From assembly GCA_039962225.1 (NCBI GenBank), contig JAMPKV010000015.1, positions 85,959-149,958 of the forward strand: a stretch of 64,000 nt of DNA, given 5' to 3'. The DNA comes from Microcoleus sp. AS-A8. Its GTDB lineage: Bacteria; Cyanobacteriota; Cyanobacteriia; Cyanobacteriales; Coleofasciculaceae. Under the pieces are notes generated by a model that did not search any database, was not told where the DNA came from, and was given only the letters and a program-made list of their open reading frames with translations. Positions 18,036 through 27,471 of the stretch are shown piece after piece. The position numbers were made by a program, and so were the translations under genes. Every line of letters begins with the position of its first letter. Position 1 is the first letter of the stretch.

Positions 18036-18680
18036 ATGTCTAATCAATTTTGGTTAACTTTGTTGCAGCAACATCGGTTTATTGCTGTGATTCGATCGCC
18101 TTGGCTATCACTCGGTCATAAAATGGCTCAGGCGGTAGCGCTGGGGGGGTTATCGCTGATTGAAATTACCTGGAATAGCGAACGAGCCCCTGAACTGATC
18201 AGCCTACTCCGCACGGAGTTACCGCACTGTATCATCGGCACGGGCACGTTATTAAACTTGGAGCAGTTAGAACAGGCGATTGAGGCGGGTGCACAGTTTC
18301 TGTTCACGCCCCACGTTAATCTGAGTTTAATTGCCGCCGCCGTTAAGGCCGGTGTCCCCATCGTACCGGGTGCTTTGACTCCGACAGAAATTGTCACCGC
18401 TTGGGAGGCAGGTGCTAGCTGCATTAAGGTATTTCCCATTCAGGCGGTGGGTGGAGCCAGTTATATCAAGGCTTTACAAGGGCCACTGGGTAATATTCCT
18501 TTAATTCCCACTGGCGGAGTCTCGCTGGAAAATGCACAGGAGTTTCTCAAAGCTGGAGCGATTGCCGTGGGGCTTTCCGGCGAGTTATTTCCCAAAGCGC
18601 TGATAGCTACAGAAGATTGGAAAGCGATCGCGCAACGCGCCAGAACTCTCAGGGAACACTTAGCGATTCCAGCGAAATAG
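18036..18680 (+). CDS. eda: KDPG/KHG aldolase
   Basis: This 214-residue class I aldolase cleaves 2-keto-3-deoxy-6-phosphogluconate to pyruvate and glyceraldehyde-3-phosphate, the last step of the Entner-Doudoroff route. The Schiff-base Lys131 is in ASCIKVFP and the catalytic Glu43 in SLIEITWNS; Arg20 and the phosphate-binding IPTGGV also match. The frame is open from a GTG two codons earlier, but ATG 18036 is preferred. The next gene on the same strand starts about 100 bp downstream. Confidence 0.93.
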   Translation: MSNQFWLTLLQQHRFIAVIRSPWLSLGHKMAQAVALGGLSLIEITWNSERAPELISLLRTELPHCIIGTGTLLNLEQLEQAIEAGAQFLFTPHVNLSLIAAAVKAGVPIVPGALTPTEIVTAWEAGASCIKVFPIQAVGGASYIKALQGPLGNIPLIPTGGVSLENAQEFLKAGAIAVGLSGELFPKALIATEDWKAIAQRARTLREHLAIPAK

Positions 18681-18778
18681 CACCAGAACGAGTCAACGAT
18701 AAAATACGCACAACTTTTGATAGCCTCATTTCTAGGCCGTTGCGCCTCATCTACCTTGACTCAAGACGTGCAAAATCC

Positions 18779-19291
18779 ATGAAAAGCCTCATCTCCCCCC
18801 ACTGGCTCCGTCGCTGTGGAACCGTCTTAGCGGGTGCAGCCATGACTCTAACCGCTTTAGGTGTTTGGGTAACACCCCTTCTCTCCAATCCCCTGAGAGA
18901 GAGTATTGCGACAAAAATGATGGAGCTGCAAACTTCCAAGGAACGCTGGATTCAAATTGATTTGAAAAACCAACGGTTGATTGCTTGGGAGGGAGGAAAC
19001 CAAGTTTATGCGCTCGTCATCTCCACAGGCAAAAACACCACCCCGACTCGCCCTGGTATTTTTACCATTCAAACCAAGTTACCCAAGAGCCGCATGAGAG
19101 GAGCTAATTATGACGTTCCCAATGTGCCTTATGTCATGTTTTACGAGGGAAACTACGCCATCCACGGAGCCTACTGGCATCGTCAATTTGGGACGCCCGT
19201 CAGCCATGGTTGCGTGAATGTTGCTGTGAATCACGCCCGTTGGTTGTTTGATTGGGCATCGGTGGGAACGCCAGTGGTGATTAATCACTAG
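18779..19291 (+). CDS. L,D-transpeptidase (YkuD/ErfK-type)
   Basis: This 170-residue protein has an N-terminal hydrophobic signal or anchor (AGAAMTLTALGVWVTPLL). Its catalytic domain contains the YkuD signature: the His in YAIHGAYW and the nucleophilic Cys in TPVSHGCVNV. It would make 3-3 cross-links or attach proteins to peptidoglycan in the periplasm. The ATG at 18779 puts the signal sequence at the N-terminus. A longer frame starting inside the aldolase gene adds about 54 unlikely residues. Confidence 0.92.
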   Translation: MKSLISPHWLRRCGTVLAGAAMTLTALGVWVTPLLSNPLRESIATKMMELQTSKERWIQIDLKNQRLIAWEGGNQVYALVISTGKNTTPTRPGIFTIQTKLPKSRMRGANYDVPNVPYVMFYEGNYAIHGAYWHRQFGTPVSHGCVNVAVNHARWLFDWASVGTPVVINH

Positions 19292-19404
19292 ATACAGAAA
19301 TGTTGATTACATTAAGGCTTGATGAATATCAGCGATCGCAATTCTCTCCCTTGTGCAATTTCAGTAGGTATCGTGTTGCTCGCCCCATGTCTCCCGATGA
19401 CTTC

Positions 19405-20277
19405 TTATCTGGCTTGCATCCAAGCAATACACTTTTGTAGTTGATGGCGCATGGTTTCTGCATCAGTATGGTAGCGGCGACCATGACCCGGTAATACCCA
19501 CTCAAATGAATAGTGAGTTAACTTTTGCATGGATTTGATCTGTTCAGACCAGGCATACCAACAGAAATCACGGAAGGCAATGAGCTGATTTAATTGTTCA
19601 TCCCAAGCCAGATGGTCGCCCGTGAACAAAAACTTATGATTGTGCAATAAAACGGTGTGACCTTTGCTGTGACCAGGAACGGGGATAATCAACAAATCGG
19701 GCGCTAATTGAACGGTTTCCGAACCCGTCAGTTGAATTTCTACATCACGAGTGCTGCTGGTAATATCATCGCTGTGCAGGATTCTTTTGCAGCCAAAATG
19801 CTCAGCATACTTCTGATGATCCGCAACATCATCCCGATGCGTCAGGTACATATAATGAATTCCACCCATGTCTTCTAAGCGCTTGACTAATGGTGAGGCA
19901 AAGCGAGGTGAATCCACTAAAACATTGCCTTCGGGGTGTTGAATAAAGTAGCTGGTAGCGGCGTAGGAACTCTCGGAGTGGTAGCCGCAATGGTAGACAT
20001 TATCCGCCACGAGGATGGGGAAACTCTGATGAGCGGTTTTGATATCTTTCGGCGTTTCAACGGTACCAATTGAGGAGGTCGGACAAGATAATAGAGCTTG
20101 GAGCGATCGCAACCGTTCAGCTTCTGATGTCGGTTGATGATACACCACAGACTGCTCCCCCGCCTCCTGAAACACTTCCGGAACCATCCATCGGCAAGTA
20201 TCACAATCAATACAGGTGCTATCGACGTAAAAGTCACCGCTGACGTTTTGAGAGCGGCGTTGATTTAGATGAGCCAT
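19405..20277 (-). CDS. Ferredoxin-MBL-fold hydrolase fusion
   Basis: This 290-residue protein joins two modules. Residues 15-75 are a small ferredoxin with C22, C25, C28 and C65-Pro, enough for one [4Fe-4S] cluster. Residues ~80-285 are a metallo-beta-lactamase fold with metal ligands in THRDDVADH, the VPGHSKGHT histidine, FTGDHL and LPGHGRRYH. The fusion occurs in cyanobacteria, but its substrate is unknown. A redox-linked hydrolase or lactonase is plausible. It stands alone between an L,D-transpeptidase and a GT2 gene. Confidence 0.9.
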   Translation of the reverse strand: MAHLNQRRSQNVSGDFYVDSTCIDCDTCRWMVPEVFQEAGEQSVVYHQPTSEAERLRSLQALLSCPTSSIGTVETPKDIKTAHQSFPILVADNVYHCGYHSESSYAATSYFIQHPEGNVLVDSPRFASPLVKRLEDMGGIHYMYLTHRDDVADHQKYAEHFGCKRILHSDDITSSTRDVEIQLTGSETVQLAPDLLIIPVPGHSKGHTVLLHNHKFLFTGDHLAWDEQLNQLIAFRDFCWYAWSEQIKSMQKLTHYSFEWVLPGHGRRYHTDAETMRHQLQKCIAWMQAR

Positions 20278-20401
20278 TTTTTAAACGCTGTTCAATTTAA
20301 CCCTGTCTCTAAATCATACTCATTACGACTATGCTTTGTGTGCGACAAGGGAGCTGAAACAGCAAATCTACCCACAGGGGTATAAGCGACACACCCTTCC
20401 T

Positions 20402-21400
20402 CTAAAACCTATCCCTTTGAGAAGAGTGAACCTTGTGTTTAACGGTTGAAGTTGAGTCACACCCATAAGTTTCTCGCACGAGGTAAAGAGGGCGTCCCTT
20501 TACCTCTTCGTAGACACGAGCCAGATATTCACCAATCACACCTAAGCTAACTAACTGTACTCCTCCCAAAAACAGAACCGCCACCATGATTGAGACATAG
20601 CCAGGATGGTCAATTCCAAAGAGTAAAGTCCGAACCACTAAAAAGCTGGCATAGAAGAATGAAGGTATGGCGACTAAAAGACCTATATAACTCCATACTT
20701 TTAAAGGGAGTAAGCTAAAAGATGTAATCCCATCCAAAGCAAAATTCCAAAGTCGCCAGTAATTCCATTTTGTTTCTCCTTTATGACGAGATGGGCGATC
20801 AAAAAGAACGGATGTTTGTTTAAAGCCCACCCAAGCAAACAAGCCTTTCATGAAACGATTCCGCTCCGGCAATTGTTGAATCGCCTCAACAACACGACGA
20901 TCGAGTAAACGAAAATCTCCAGTATCGCGGGGAATGGGTACACGGCTGATGCTATCAATGACTCGGTAAAACCCATTCGCTGTAAAGCGCTTTAGCCAGC
21001 TTTCTCCCTGACGGGAGCGACGTGTTGCATAAACAACATCATAGCCCTCACGCCATTTTGCCACCAGTTCTTCGATTAATTCAGGTGGGTCTTGTAAATC
21101 CGCATCAATGGGTACAACAGCCTCGCCATTGGCATGATCTAGACCTGCGCTTAGAGCAATTTCTTTTCCATAATTCCGAGACAAATTGACGACTTTAATT
21201 CTGGGGTCTTGATAATGATGCTCTATTAAACAGCTAAGCGTATTGTCTCGACTACCATCATTCACACAAACGATTTCATAGGTCATGTTGAGATGCATCA
21301 GGACAGACCTTAATCGCTCAAATAGATAATCAATATTAAGTTCCTCATTGTAAAGAGGAATAACCACAGAGAGTTCAACAGCACCTGATTCGGGAGGCAT
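20402..21400 (-). CDS. GT2 glycosyltransferase, DPM1/GtrB-like, membrane-anchored
   Basis: This 332-residue protein has a GT-A domain with the N-terminal ELSVVIPLYNEE, the nucleotide-binding CVNDGSRDNT and the metal-binding IDADLQDPPE. Two long hydrophobic helices follow at about 230-300. This organisation matches polyprenyl-phosphate sugar transferases of the GtrB/DPM group, which load a sugar on the lipid carrier for cell-surface glycosylation. The exact sugar is unknown. It has no flippase or second transferase beside it. Confidence 0.92.
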   Translation of the reverse strand: MPPESGAVELSVVIPLYNEELNIDYLFERLRSVLMHLNMTYEIVCVNDGSRDNTLSCLIEHHYQDPRIKVVNLSRNYGKEIALSAGLDHANGEAVVPIDADLQDPPELIEELVAKWREGYDVVYATRRSRQGESWLKRFTANGFYRVIDSISRVPIPRDTGDFRLLDRRVVEAIQQLPERNRFMKGLFAWVGFKQTSVLFDRPSRHKGETKWNYWRLWNFALDGITSFSLLPLKVWSYIGLLVAIPSFFYASFLVVRTLLFGIDHPGYVSIMVAVLFLGGVQLVSLGVIGEYLARVYEEVKGRPLYLVRETYGCDSTSTVKHKVHSSQRDRF

Positions 21401-21574
21401 AGTGTAAGATTAACGAGCTACCTGAAACTATCCCAGCCAAAATATATCACTCACACCAATGAGAGAAAGCCCTGAAACAGGGGGATGTTTTTAAGTCGAT
21501 TGTTGGGTAGATTGGGATTTTAAGTATTAAGGTGTCAATTATTTTATGGTTCTGCTGAAAGGCTCACCCTATCA

Positions 21575-22816
21575 TTAATCCTGCCAGGTAAGATTCAGAG
21601 CCCTCCAAGTTCTTTCACCCACAATCCCATCTGTAATTAAACCTTCAGACTTCTGAAACGCCATTACAGCAGCTTTCGTTGCAGGGCCAAAGTCTCCGTC
21701 AGGTATCCCAAGTTTAAATCCTAGCTGTTGCAAGCGTTCCTGTAGTTGTTTTACTTGCGTGCCTTTAGTTCCTTCCCGGAGGGGGAGAAAGGATAGGGAT
21801 GGATCTGGATCTGAATCTGGATCTGAATCTGGATCTGGGGATGGAGTTTGAGCTGGGGATGGAGATGAAGATGAAGATGAAAATGGTTTATTGCCCCAGC
21901 GTTTGGAAAACTCTTCCAAGATGGGTTTTGAGAGTTGTCCTTGCAGCCACTGAATGGCTTGATTTTGATGAGGTAAGCTGCGATACAGTAAGTAAGTATC
22001 AAGCAGATCGATCGCACTGGGCGATTCTGGCTTCGGTATCGGCGTACTCGTCAGCAACTTCCAAGTGGTTGGACCCACCACACCATCTGGATCTAACCCG
22101 TGATACTTCTGAAAAGAAATGACAGCCTGAACCGTACCGATGCCGTAAATGCCGTCAATGGGGCCGGGGTTAAAGCCTTGGGCTTTGAGGCGTTGCTGTA
22201 GTTCTGTGACTTTTGCACCGGAAGCGCCTTCCCGGAGATAGTCTTCGGCTGGAGAGGAACCAAGTCGCTTGCGTACATCTTGACGCAATCGCGGCAATTG
22301 ACTGTACAACCAGTTACCAGGGCAATTCGTTGGAGAAAAGTCTCGATGTCCTTTGATATTATCGGGGTCAATCTTGCAGGACGAGCAAATAGAAGCGCAC
22401 AACTCAACCATACTCTCCCACTGCTTGGCGTTCATCTGGTAGGTCATGAAGTTGCCTTCATTTTCAATCCCTGGCGACTCATTGCCTTTAACACTGCCAG
22501 CGTGGGCGGAACGGACACAACGCCCGCGCTTAATGGCATCTAAAGAACCTTGTCTACCTTCAAGCAAAACCCCACCCGTGGTATTTAAAAAGTTATGGCC
22601 GGAATCATTCCAGCCAAATTCACCCATGTGGGCACCTTGAATACTCCTGGCCAATTGTTTCGCTCCCTCCACCGTTGCTCTAGATAAATCTCTAGGGGGA
22701 TTTGGCATATCTGTATGGTGGATGACGATATATTGCGGCCTCGTTTCTTCAGGCCACTGTTTTGGAGCTCTAGCCCCCCATTGTTTAGCAGAAATGACAC
22801 TGGCAGTGAAAGGCAT
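21575..22816 (-). CDS. N-acetylmuramoyl-L-alanine amidase with two peptidoglycan-binding domains
   Basis: This 413-residue protein starts with an Amidase_2/PGRP-type domain: the zinc ligand His in YIVIHHTD, NFLNTTGGVLLEGR, and the His and Cys in GHRDFSPTNCPG. Two PG_binding_1 domains follow at about 195-250 (VTELQQRLKAQGF) and 350-408 (VKQLQERLQQLGF). Between them lies a linker of Ser, Pro and Asp with repeated DSDPDSDP. The enzyme would cut the amide between MurNAc and the stem peptide. No classical signal peptide is visible, so its export route is unclear. Confidence 0.92.
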   Translation of the reverse strand: MPFTASVISAKQWGARAPKQWPEETRPQYIVIHHTDMPNPPRDLSRATVEGAKQLARSIQGAHMGEFGWNDSGHNFLNTTGGVLLEGRQGSLDAIKRGRCVRSAHAGSVKGNESPGIENEGNFMTYQMNAKQWESMVELCASICSSCKIDPDNIKGHRDFSPTNCPGNWLYSQLPRLRQDVRKRLGSSPAEDYLREGASGAKVTELQQRLKAQGFNPGPIDGIYGIGTVQAVISFQKYHGLDPDGVVGPTTWKLLTSTPIPKPESPSAIDLLDTYLLYRSLPHQNQAIQWLQGQLSKPILEEFSKRWGNKPFSSSSSSPSPAQTPSPDPDSDPDSDPDPSLSFLPLREGTKGTQVKQLQERLQQLGFKLGIPDGDFGPATKAAVMAFQKSEGLITDGIVGERTWRALNLTWQD

Positions 22817-22947
22817 TCTTCCCTCTTCTCTACAATGTATGGTTGCTGAATTGTTCTGAGCGCGAGTGGAGCCTGAACTCTCTGAGTGGGTGCGACTGGT
22901 TTTTTACTTATCCTACAAGACTCATCGTTCTTTCGAGAGAGGGGATG

Positions 22948-22969
22948 AGGGGGCGTTGTAACGCCCCCT
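22948..22969. repeat. Perfect G/C-rich palindrome (AGGGGGCGTT/AACGCCCCCT)
   Basis: A 10-bp perfect stem with a 2-nt centre lies in the 208-bp gap between the mechanosensitive-channel gene and the amidase gene. There is no T-run on either strand. Palindromes of this type recur between genes in filamentous cyanobacteria. It may act as a 3' RNA stabiliser. Confidence 0.55.
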
Positions 22970-23025
22970 ACTTTATGGTTACGGCGGAAGCCCTGGTTGA
23001 TTGGATGTTGGGCGGCCCGTTTTCC

Positions 23026-24774
23026 TTATCGGTTTTCCTTAAAGGACGAGAGCCATTCCCGAACTTGAGCGGCGGCAATATCACGAGCGCCTAAACCAAA
23101 GGCTAGGGCGATTGCCACGGCAATGGCACCTAAGAGCAGCCCAAAGGCTAAGTTAACAATGTCACTGGCAATGCCCATTTGTTGCAGTGCCATCGCGGAA
23201 ACCAAGGTAATAATTGCAATCCGAGCGGTTTGTCCCAGGATTCGGGATTGACGAGAGCCAGAGCTTGTAATCAAATTAAAGGCTAGATTCGCTAGCCATA
23301 GACCAATGGCAAATACCACTAACCCCGCCAAAATCCGACCCGCAATCACCAGAATGCCGGTCACAATTAAGGTCAAGGCGGCAAACTGCAAAACGTTCGT
23401 TGCGGCAACGGCGGCAAACAATAGGATGCCGACTAAGACGATAATTCCCGCTAGTTCTGACGGTGTTCGAGTGGGAGCTGGTGAAGGCTGTAGTACAGTC
23501 TGAGAGCCAACTCTAGGTGTACTGGGTAACCCATATTCGTCGGTTGTAGTAACTGGCGTAGGACGGGTAACGCGGGCTGTCGGGATACCCAGCCACTGAA
23601 ACACATTGTTGAAGCCAATGCTAGTCAGGATATTGGTCACCAAATCGCTGAGAAATTGCCCAATGACATAAGCAATGCCTAGAATCAACGCGGCTGTAAA
23701 GATTTTAGGAATCGCGTTGAGAATCTGGTTTAACATTGCGATCGCAGGCACTGAGATCGCCTCGATCTGTAGTGTCTGGAGAGCTGCGATCGCTGTTGGA
23801 ATCAAAATTAGGACGTAGACAACTGTTCCAACCAGCCAGGAGAGGGACTGACTTCCTGCTGTTGCCTGGAGTCCAAACCGACTCCCTAATTGGTCAGCGC
23901 CAGCTGCCGATAGTAAGTTGGTGACAATGCGGCGCACGACTTGTGCAATAAACCAACCCACCGCTGCGATCGCGATCGCTCCCAAAATATTGGGCAGAAT
24001 TCCCAAAATTTGGTTCAGCATTAGCTGCAAGGGTTGCAAGGTTGTTCCCTGCAAACCCAAGCTGTCTAAAATTAAGGGGAGAAATAGGAGAAAAATGAAC
24101 CAGTACAGGGCATTTCCAATCGTTTCCGCCAGCGAAAATTGATGGGTTGGGGGAGGGGAAGTTTCTCCTGAAGCCTCTGGTGGTCTAACTTGCTGACCTA
24201 AACGCTGATCTAAACGAAATAATCGCAGCGCCCGCGTTGTTATTATCTTGACTAATGTCGCCACTAGCCAAGCTACCCCTAAAAAGATCAATGCTCCTAG
24301 GAGCTTGGGTAAAAAGATCAGAATTTGGTTGAGAAAGTTATTCAGGGGTTGAGAAACGACTTCTAGCTGTAGTTGCTGTAGAACACCAACTACAGTGAAG
24401 ATCATGATGATCCAAAAAACTGCGCTGGATATCCACTTCTCAATGGGAGGAGCCTCTACTCCCTCCTGCCGACCCGTGATCCAGTCTGCTATTTTGTTGT
24501 CCAAACGGGTGCGATTGAGCAGCCCTCTGGTGATAAACGAAGCAATTAGGGCGATGAGAAGCCCAACCAGTAAGATGGCGAGTGCGCCGACCAACGTAGG
24601 CACGAAGGTCCAGATACTTTGCCACAGTCCCTCAACATAGGTTGTCCCCGTCTGGAATACTCCGGGTTGAGCCGGTGCCACCGGTTGATTCGGTGCCTGT
24701 GCCAAAACGGAATGTACCTGGAGCGGCACATCCACTCTCACGGTTTGGACTATACCTTTCCATATTTCATTCAT
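23026..24774 (-). CDS. Mechanosensitive ion channel-like protein with repeated TM-helix modules
   Basis: This 582-residue membrane protein is made of several copies of a module: an amphipathic lead (FLNQILIFLPKLLGAL, MLNQILGILPNILGAI, MLNQILNAIPKIFTAA), a membrane helix, and a basic helix ending in a transcribed loop. This is the conserved TM-helix (PF05552) found in small-conductance channel relatives such as CmpX. The C-terminus (ALAFGLGARDIA) resembles the end of an MscS pore helix, but the MscS beta domain is absent. ATG 24774 is chosen because AGAAGGAAG lies just before it. An in-frame ATG at 24807 lacks such a site. Confidence 0.85.
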   Translation of the reverse strand: MNEIWKGIVQTVRVDVPLQVHSVLAQAPNQPVAPAQPGVFQTGTTYVEGLWQSIWTFVPTLVGALAILLVGLLIALIASFITRGLLNRTRLDNKIADWITGRQEGVEAPPIEKWISSAVFWIIMIFTVVGVLQQLQLEVVSQPLNNFLNQILIFLPKLLGALIFLGVAWLVATLVKIITTRALRLFRLDQRLGQQVRPPEASGETSPPPTHQFSLAETIGNALYWFIFLLFLPLILDSLGLQGTTLQPLQLMLNQILGILPNILGAIAIAAVGWFIAQVVRRIVTNLLSAAGADQLGSRFGLQATAGSQSLSWLVGTVVYVLILIPTAIAALQTLQIEAISVPAIAMLNQILNAIPKIFTAALILGIAYVIGQFLSDLVTNILTSIGFNNVFQWLGIPTARVTRPTPVTTTDEYGLPSTPRVGSQTVLQPSPAPTRTPSELAGIIVLVGILLFAAVAATNVLQFAALTLIVTGILVIAGRILAGLVVFAIGLWLANLAFNLITSSGSRQSRILGQTARIAIITLVSAMALQQMGIASDIVNLAFGLLLGAIAVAIALAFGLGARDIAAAQVREWLSSFKENR

Positions 24775-25090
24775 AGTCTTCCTTCTAACGCTATTCTCAA
24801 ATTTCACAAACCAGCAACATGAAGTTTGTGACCACAGTGCTGAACGTGATTGATGCTATTTATCCTCTCAATCAATAGAGTGTGATGGTTAAATAGAGAT
24901 GCAGAGAACTGAAGATTAACAGCCGGAAAAATCCAGGGGCAAGTTTAAACCTAGAGTCGCGGCTTTACCTCTATCCTTATGGATAATTAAGCCACAAAAA
25001 TGCAAGATTTACTGGTTTTTCAGGCTTAAACTTTCTTTGCTTTCCAGTAGAGCCATATTACCCGTCCTCGATTAGCTCTGGAACATTTCA

Positions 25091-25555
25091 ATGTCAAAGT
25101 CAAACACTCAAGTTTTTGAACAGTCAATTCAAATCAAGGCCAGTGCGACAGTTGTAGAGCGCTGTATCACTGACCAGACTTTGATGCACCGCTGGCTCAA
25201 CCCAATTCTAAGCTGTAAACCGATAGGAGAGTGGAGTACCTCAGTCGGAAGTCGCAGCCGTTTTGTGATTCAAATTCCTTTGTTGCAACCAAAATTAAAT
25301 AGCGTTGTAGTAGTACGAGAACCGGGTTTAGTCGTTTGGGAATTCCAGGGATTTTTTCAAGGGCGCGATCGCTGGGAGTGTCAGCCCAATGACAAAGGCA
25401 CACGTCTACTCAACCGCTTTGAGTTTGGAATTTCCAACCCAGTCATTAGCTGGGGCTTCAACACCTTTGCCGCCAATTGGACAAAAGGTGATATGCAAGC
25501 CCAATTGAGACGCCTCAAACGAGTCGCCGAAGAGGTATATCGCCGTGAAAAATGA
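25091..25555 (+). CDS. SRPBCC/START-like family protein
   Basis: This 154-residue soluble protein has the SRPBCC helix-grip pattern: an N-terminal strand FEQSIQIKASATVVERCITD, a central LVVWEFQGFF and a long C-terminal helix QAQLRRLKRVAEEVYR. The fold binds hydrophobic ligands, and the function cannot be assigned. It has about 280 bp of gene-free upstream sequence. Confidence 0.75.
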   Translation: MSKSNTQVFEQSIQIKASATVVERCITDQTLMHRWLNPILSCKPIGEWSTSVGSRSRFVIQIPLLQPKLNSVVVVREPGLVVWEFQGFFQGRDRWECQPNDKGTRLLNRFEFGISNPVISWGFNTFAANWTKGDMQAQLRRLKRVAEEVYRREK

Positions 25556-25702
25556 ACAAAAACAATGAGCGAAAATTTTAAATTCCCTTATATTATTTCT
25601 CTGTAACAAAGCGCTCAATTCATTACCCCCTGTAGTCCCCCTTATTAAAGAGGACGGCGATAGCCGGGGGTTCATAAAGTGCAACTTTAAAGAGAATTGG
25701 TA

Positions 25703-26509
25703 TTAAGCGTCTCGACTCAGTTGCTCCAATAACCGACGAATCACAGGAGCATCTTCCGCATTAGGGAGCATGGCTAAATAAATTTCTAAATCCTGGGCGG
25801 CCTGAGGCCCATCTCCCAACTGGTAGTAAATCAGCCCGCGATCGCGAATTTCTATAGGAGCATCCGGAAACAACAGCAAAATGCGTTCAACGGCTGCCTG
25901 CGCTTTCGGCAATTCGCTGCGGTTGAGGTAAATAAATTTGAGATTCCTCAACATCCGTACCAATATCTGCCGAGGACTAACCGAGGTAATGAAACTGGAT
26001 TGCATCTGCACAGGACGCCCGTACATCTGTGCAAGTCGTGCCTCGCAATCTTGTTGAAATAAAATCTCACCACGATTAAAAGCATCGACAAAAATTCCTG
26101 CTTCCTCAAAACTTGGGCGAATTAAAAAATGCCCTGGCATATTGATACCAACCATCGGAAAATCTAGGCGTCGGGAAACTTCCAGGTAGACGAGCGAAAG
26201 GGTAATTGGAATACCTGTCCGTCGCTCAATCACCTCATTGAGGAAGCTATTGCGTGGGTCGTAGTAATCACTCGTATTGCCGATGTAACCTAAGTCATCG
26301 TAGAAGTATTGATTCAGGGTCTGGATAATCCGCAGAGGATAGCGTTCGGCTGGTAGACGTTCCTCGACCTCATCTGCCATGACATCGAGAGCATTCATAT
26401 ATTCGTCGGCATCAAGGTCTGGATATTCTTCTTGGGCAATATAAAGTGCTGCTTTTGCCAGGTCAATTTGGTCATCTGGCTGATTGATTTCCCTGTAAAA
26501 GTTATCCAT
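25703..26509 (-). CDS. SirB1-family transglutaminase-like/TPR protein
   Basis: The 268-residue form starting at MDNFYREI carries the SirB1 motif, NSFLNEVIERRTGIPITLSLVYLEV, followed by GINMPGHFLIR. The C-terminal part (about 190-265) forms TPR-like helices (RNLKFIYLNRSELPKAQAAVE). The family resembles transglutaminases, yet its catalytic role is unproven. The frame extends eight codons further to 26533, but the internal ATG gives the expected N-terminus. A cyanobacterial membrane-protein gene ends upstream on the same strand. Confidence 0.88.
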   Translation of the reverse strand: MDNFYREINQPDDQIDLAKAALYIAQEEYPDLDADEYMNALDVMADEVEERLPAERYPLRIIQTLNQYFYDDLGYIGNTSDYYDPRNSFLNEVIERRTGIPITLSLVYLEVSRRLDFPMVGINMPGHFLIRPSFEEAGIFVDAFNRGEILFQQDCEARLAQMYGRPVQMQSSFITSVSPRQILVRMLRNLKFIYLNRSELPKAQAAVERILLLFPDAPIEIRDRGLIYYQLGDGPQAAQDLEIYLAMLPNAEDAPVIRRLLEQLSRDA

Positions 26510-26586
26510 GATACCGTCTTTGATGCGAGTCACGGTCTAGTGTACAGGGTCAAGACACAAAGCCCATCTATAGAAAGTAGGGATAA

Positions 26587-27396
26587 TTAAAACCCCAAAA
26601 TTTCTCCAATCGCTTGTACCAAACTTAGATAAAAATTACCTTCCAACTGGCGAAACAACACAAATGATGTTCCAGGCGTACCAAAGAACGGTCGCAATGT
26701 CCAGGCTAACTGAGTGCCAACAAAGGCATATAGCACCAACCAAAACCGTAAAATACTCATGCGGGTTTCCATGCCGTCAGTGTCCTCTTTCGTCATCGAC
26801 TGCATTCCTTGATAAAGGAATTGGATACCCATAAATCCGGTAACTGTAAAAATTGCCACATTTAAGAGGATAAAAAACTGATAATTTCGTGTGGAAATCA
26901 GAAAAAATAGAACAATTGGTGCAAAACTAAATAATAAAACACTAATTACGGAGACAGCCGCAAGGAGCATGGCAAAATGCTGTCCAGCCGTCTTGCGTGA
27001 ACCAAACAGCACGTTAAAAAAGTATAAGGTTGGGAAACAAATCAACAGCGTAATTAAATAGAGAGCCGGAAGTTTGATGGCTGAAGAGATCGCCTGTTCC
27101 CAACTATGGAATGAACCAATAATGGCACCAGAAATAGCAAAAAATATAGAACTACAGATAAGCAGCGCTGTACTCTTACTCTTGAGTTTGATGCCACCTC
27201 GAATTTCATCGAGAAATGAGGTGCGATCGCGCAGTAGCTTAATTAAGACGGTGAAGGACTTTGTTGCCTGGAATTGATTTTGCATCATCTTCTTATCCGA
27301 GAAGAGTATATCCAGTTTTAGCAAGAATTTTGCGAAAGCGCTCGTTACGACGATGCCAGATGGCAGTGTATCCAACTCTAACTGTCCGTCCGACAT
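26587..27396 (-). CDS. Conserved hydrophobic membrane protein (Yip1-like topology)
   Basis: This 269-residue protein has a soluble N-terminus of about 70 residues and then five or so hydrophobic segments. I do not recognise a catalytic motif. The topology (soluble N-terminus plus a cluster of membrane helices) resembles Yip1/YIPF-type proteins, but I cannot support membership. It lies between a GTPase gene and a SirB1 gene on the same strand with short gaps (76 and 53-77 bp), so a three-gene transcript is possible. Confidence 0.65.
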   Translation of the reverse strand: MSDGQLELDTLPSGIVVTSAFAKFLLKLDILFSDKKMMQNQFQATKSFTVLIKLLRDRTSFLDEIRGGIKLKSKSTALLICSSIFFAISGAIIGSFHSWEQAISSAIKLPALYLITLLICFPTLYFFNVLFGSRKTAGQHFAMLLAAVSVISVLLFSFAPIVLFFLISTRNYQFFILLNVAIFTVTGFMGIQFLYQGMQSMTKEDTDGMETRMSILRFWLVLYAFVGTQLAWTLRPFFGTPGTSFVLFRQLEGNFYLSLVQAIGEILGF

Positions 27397-27471
27397 GAAA
27401 AATTATCTAAAGATTTCTGGAGGAAACTTATACCGTTTTCCCAAGCATTTGCATTAGGACTAAACTTCCCA

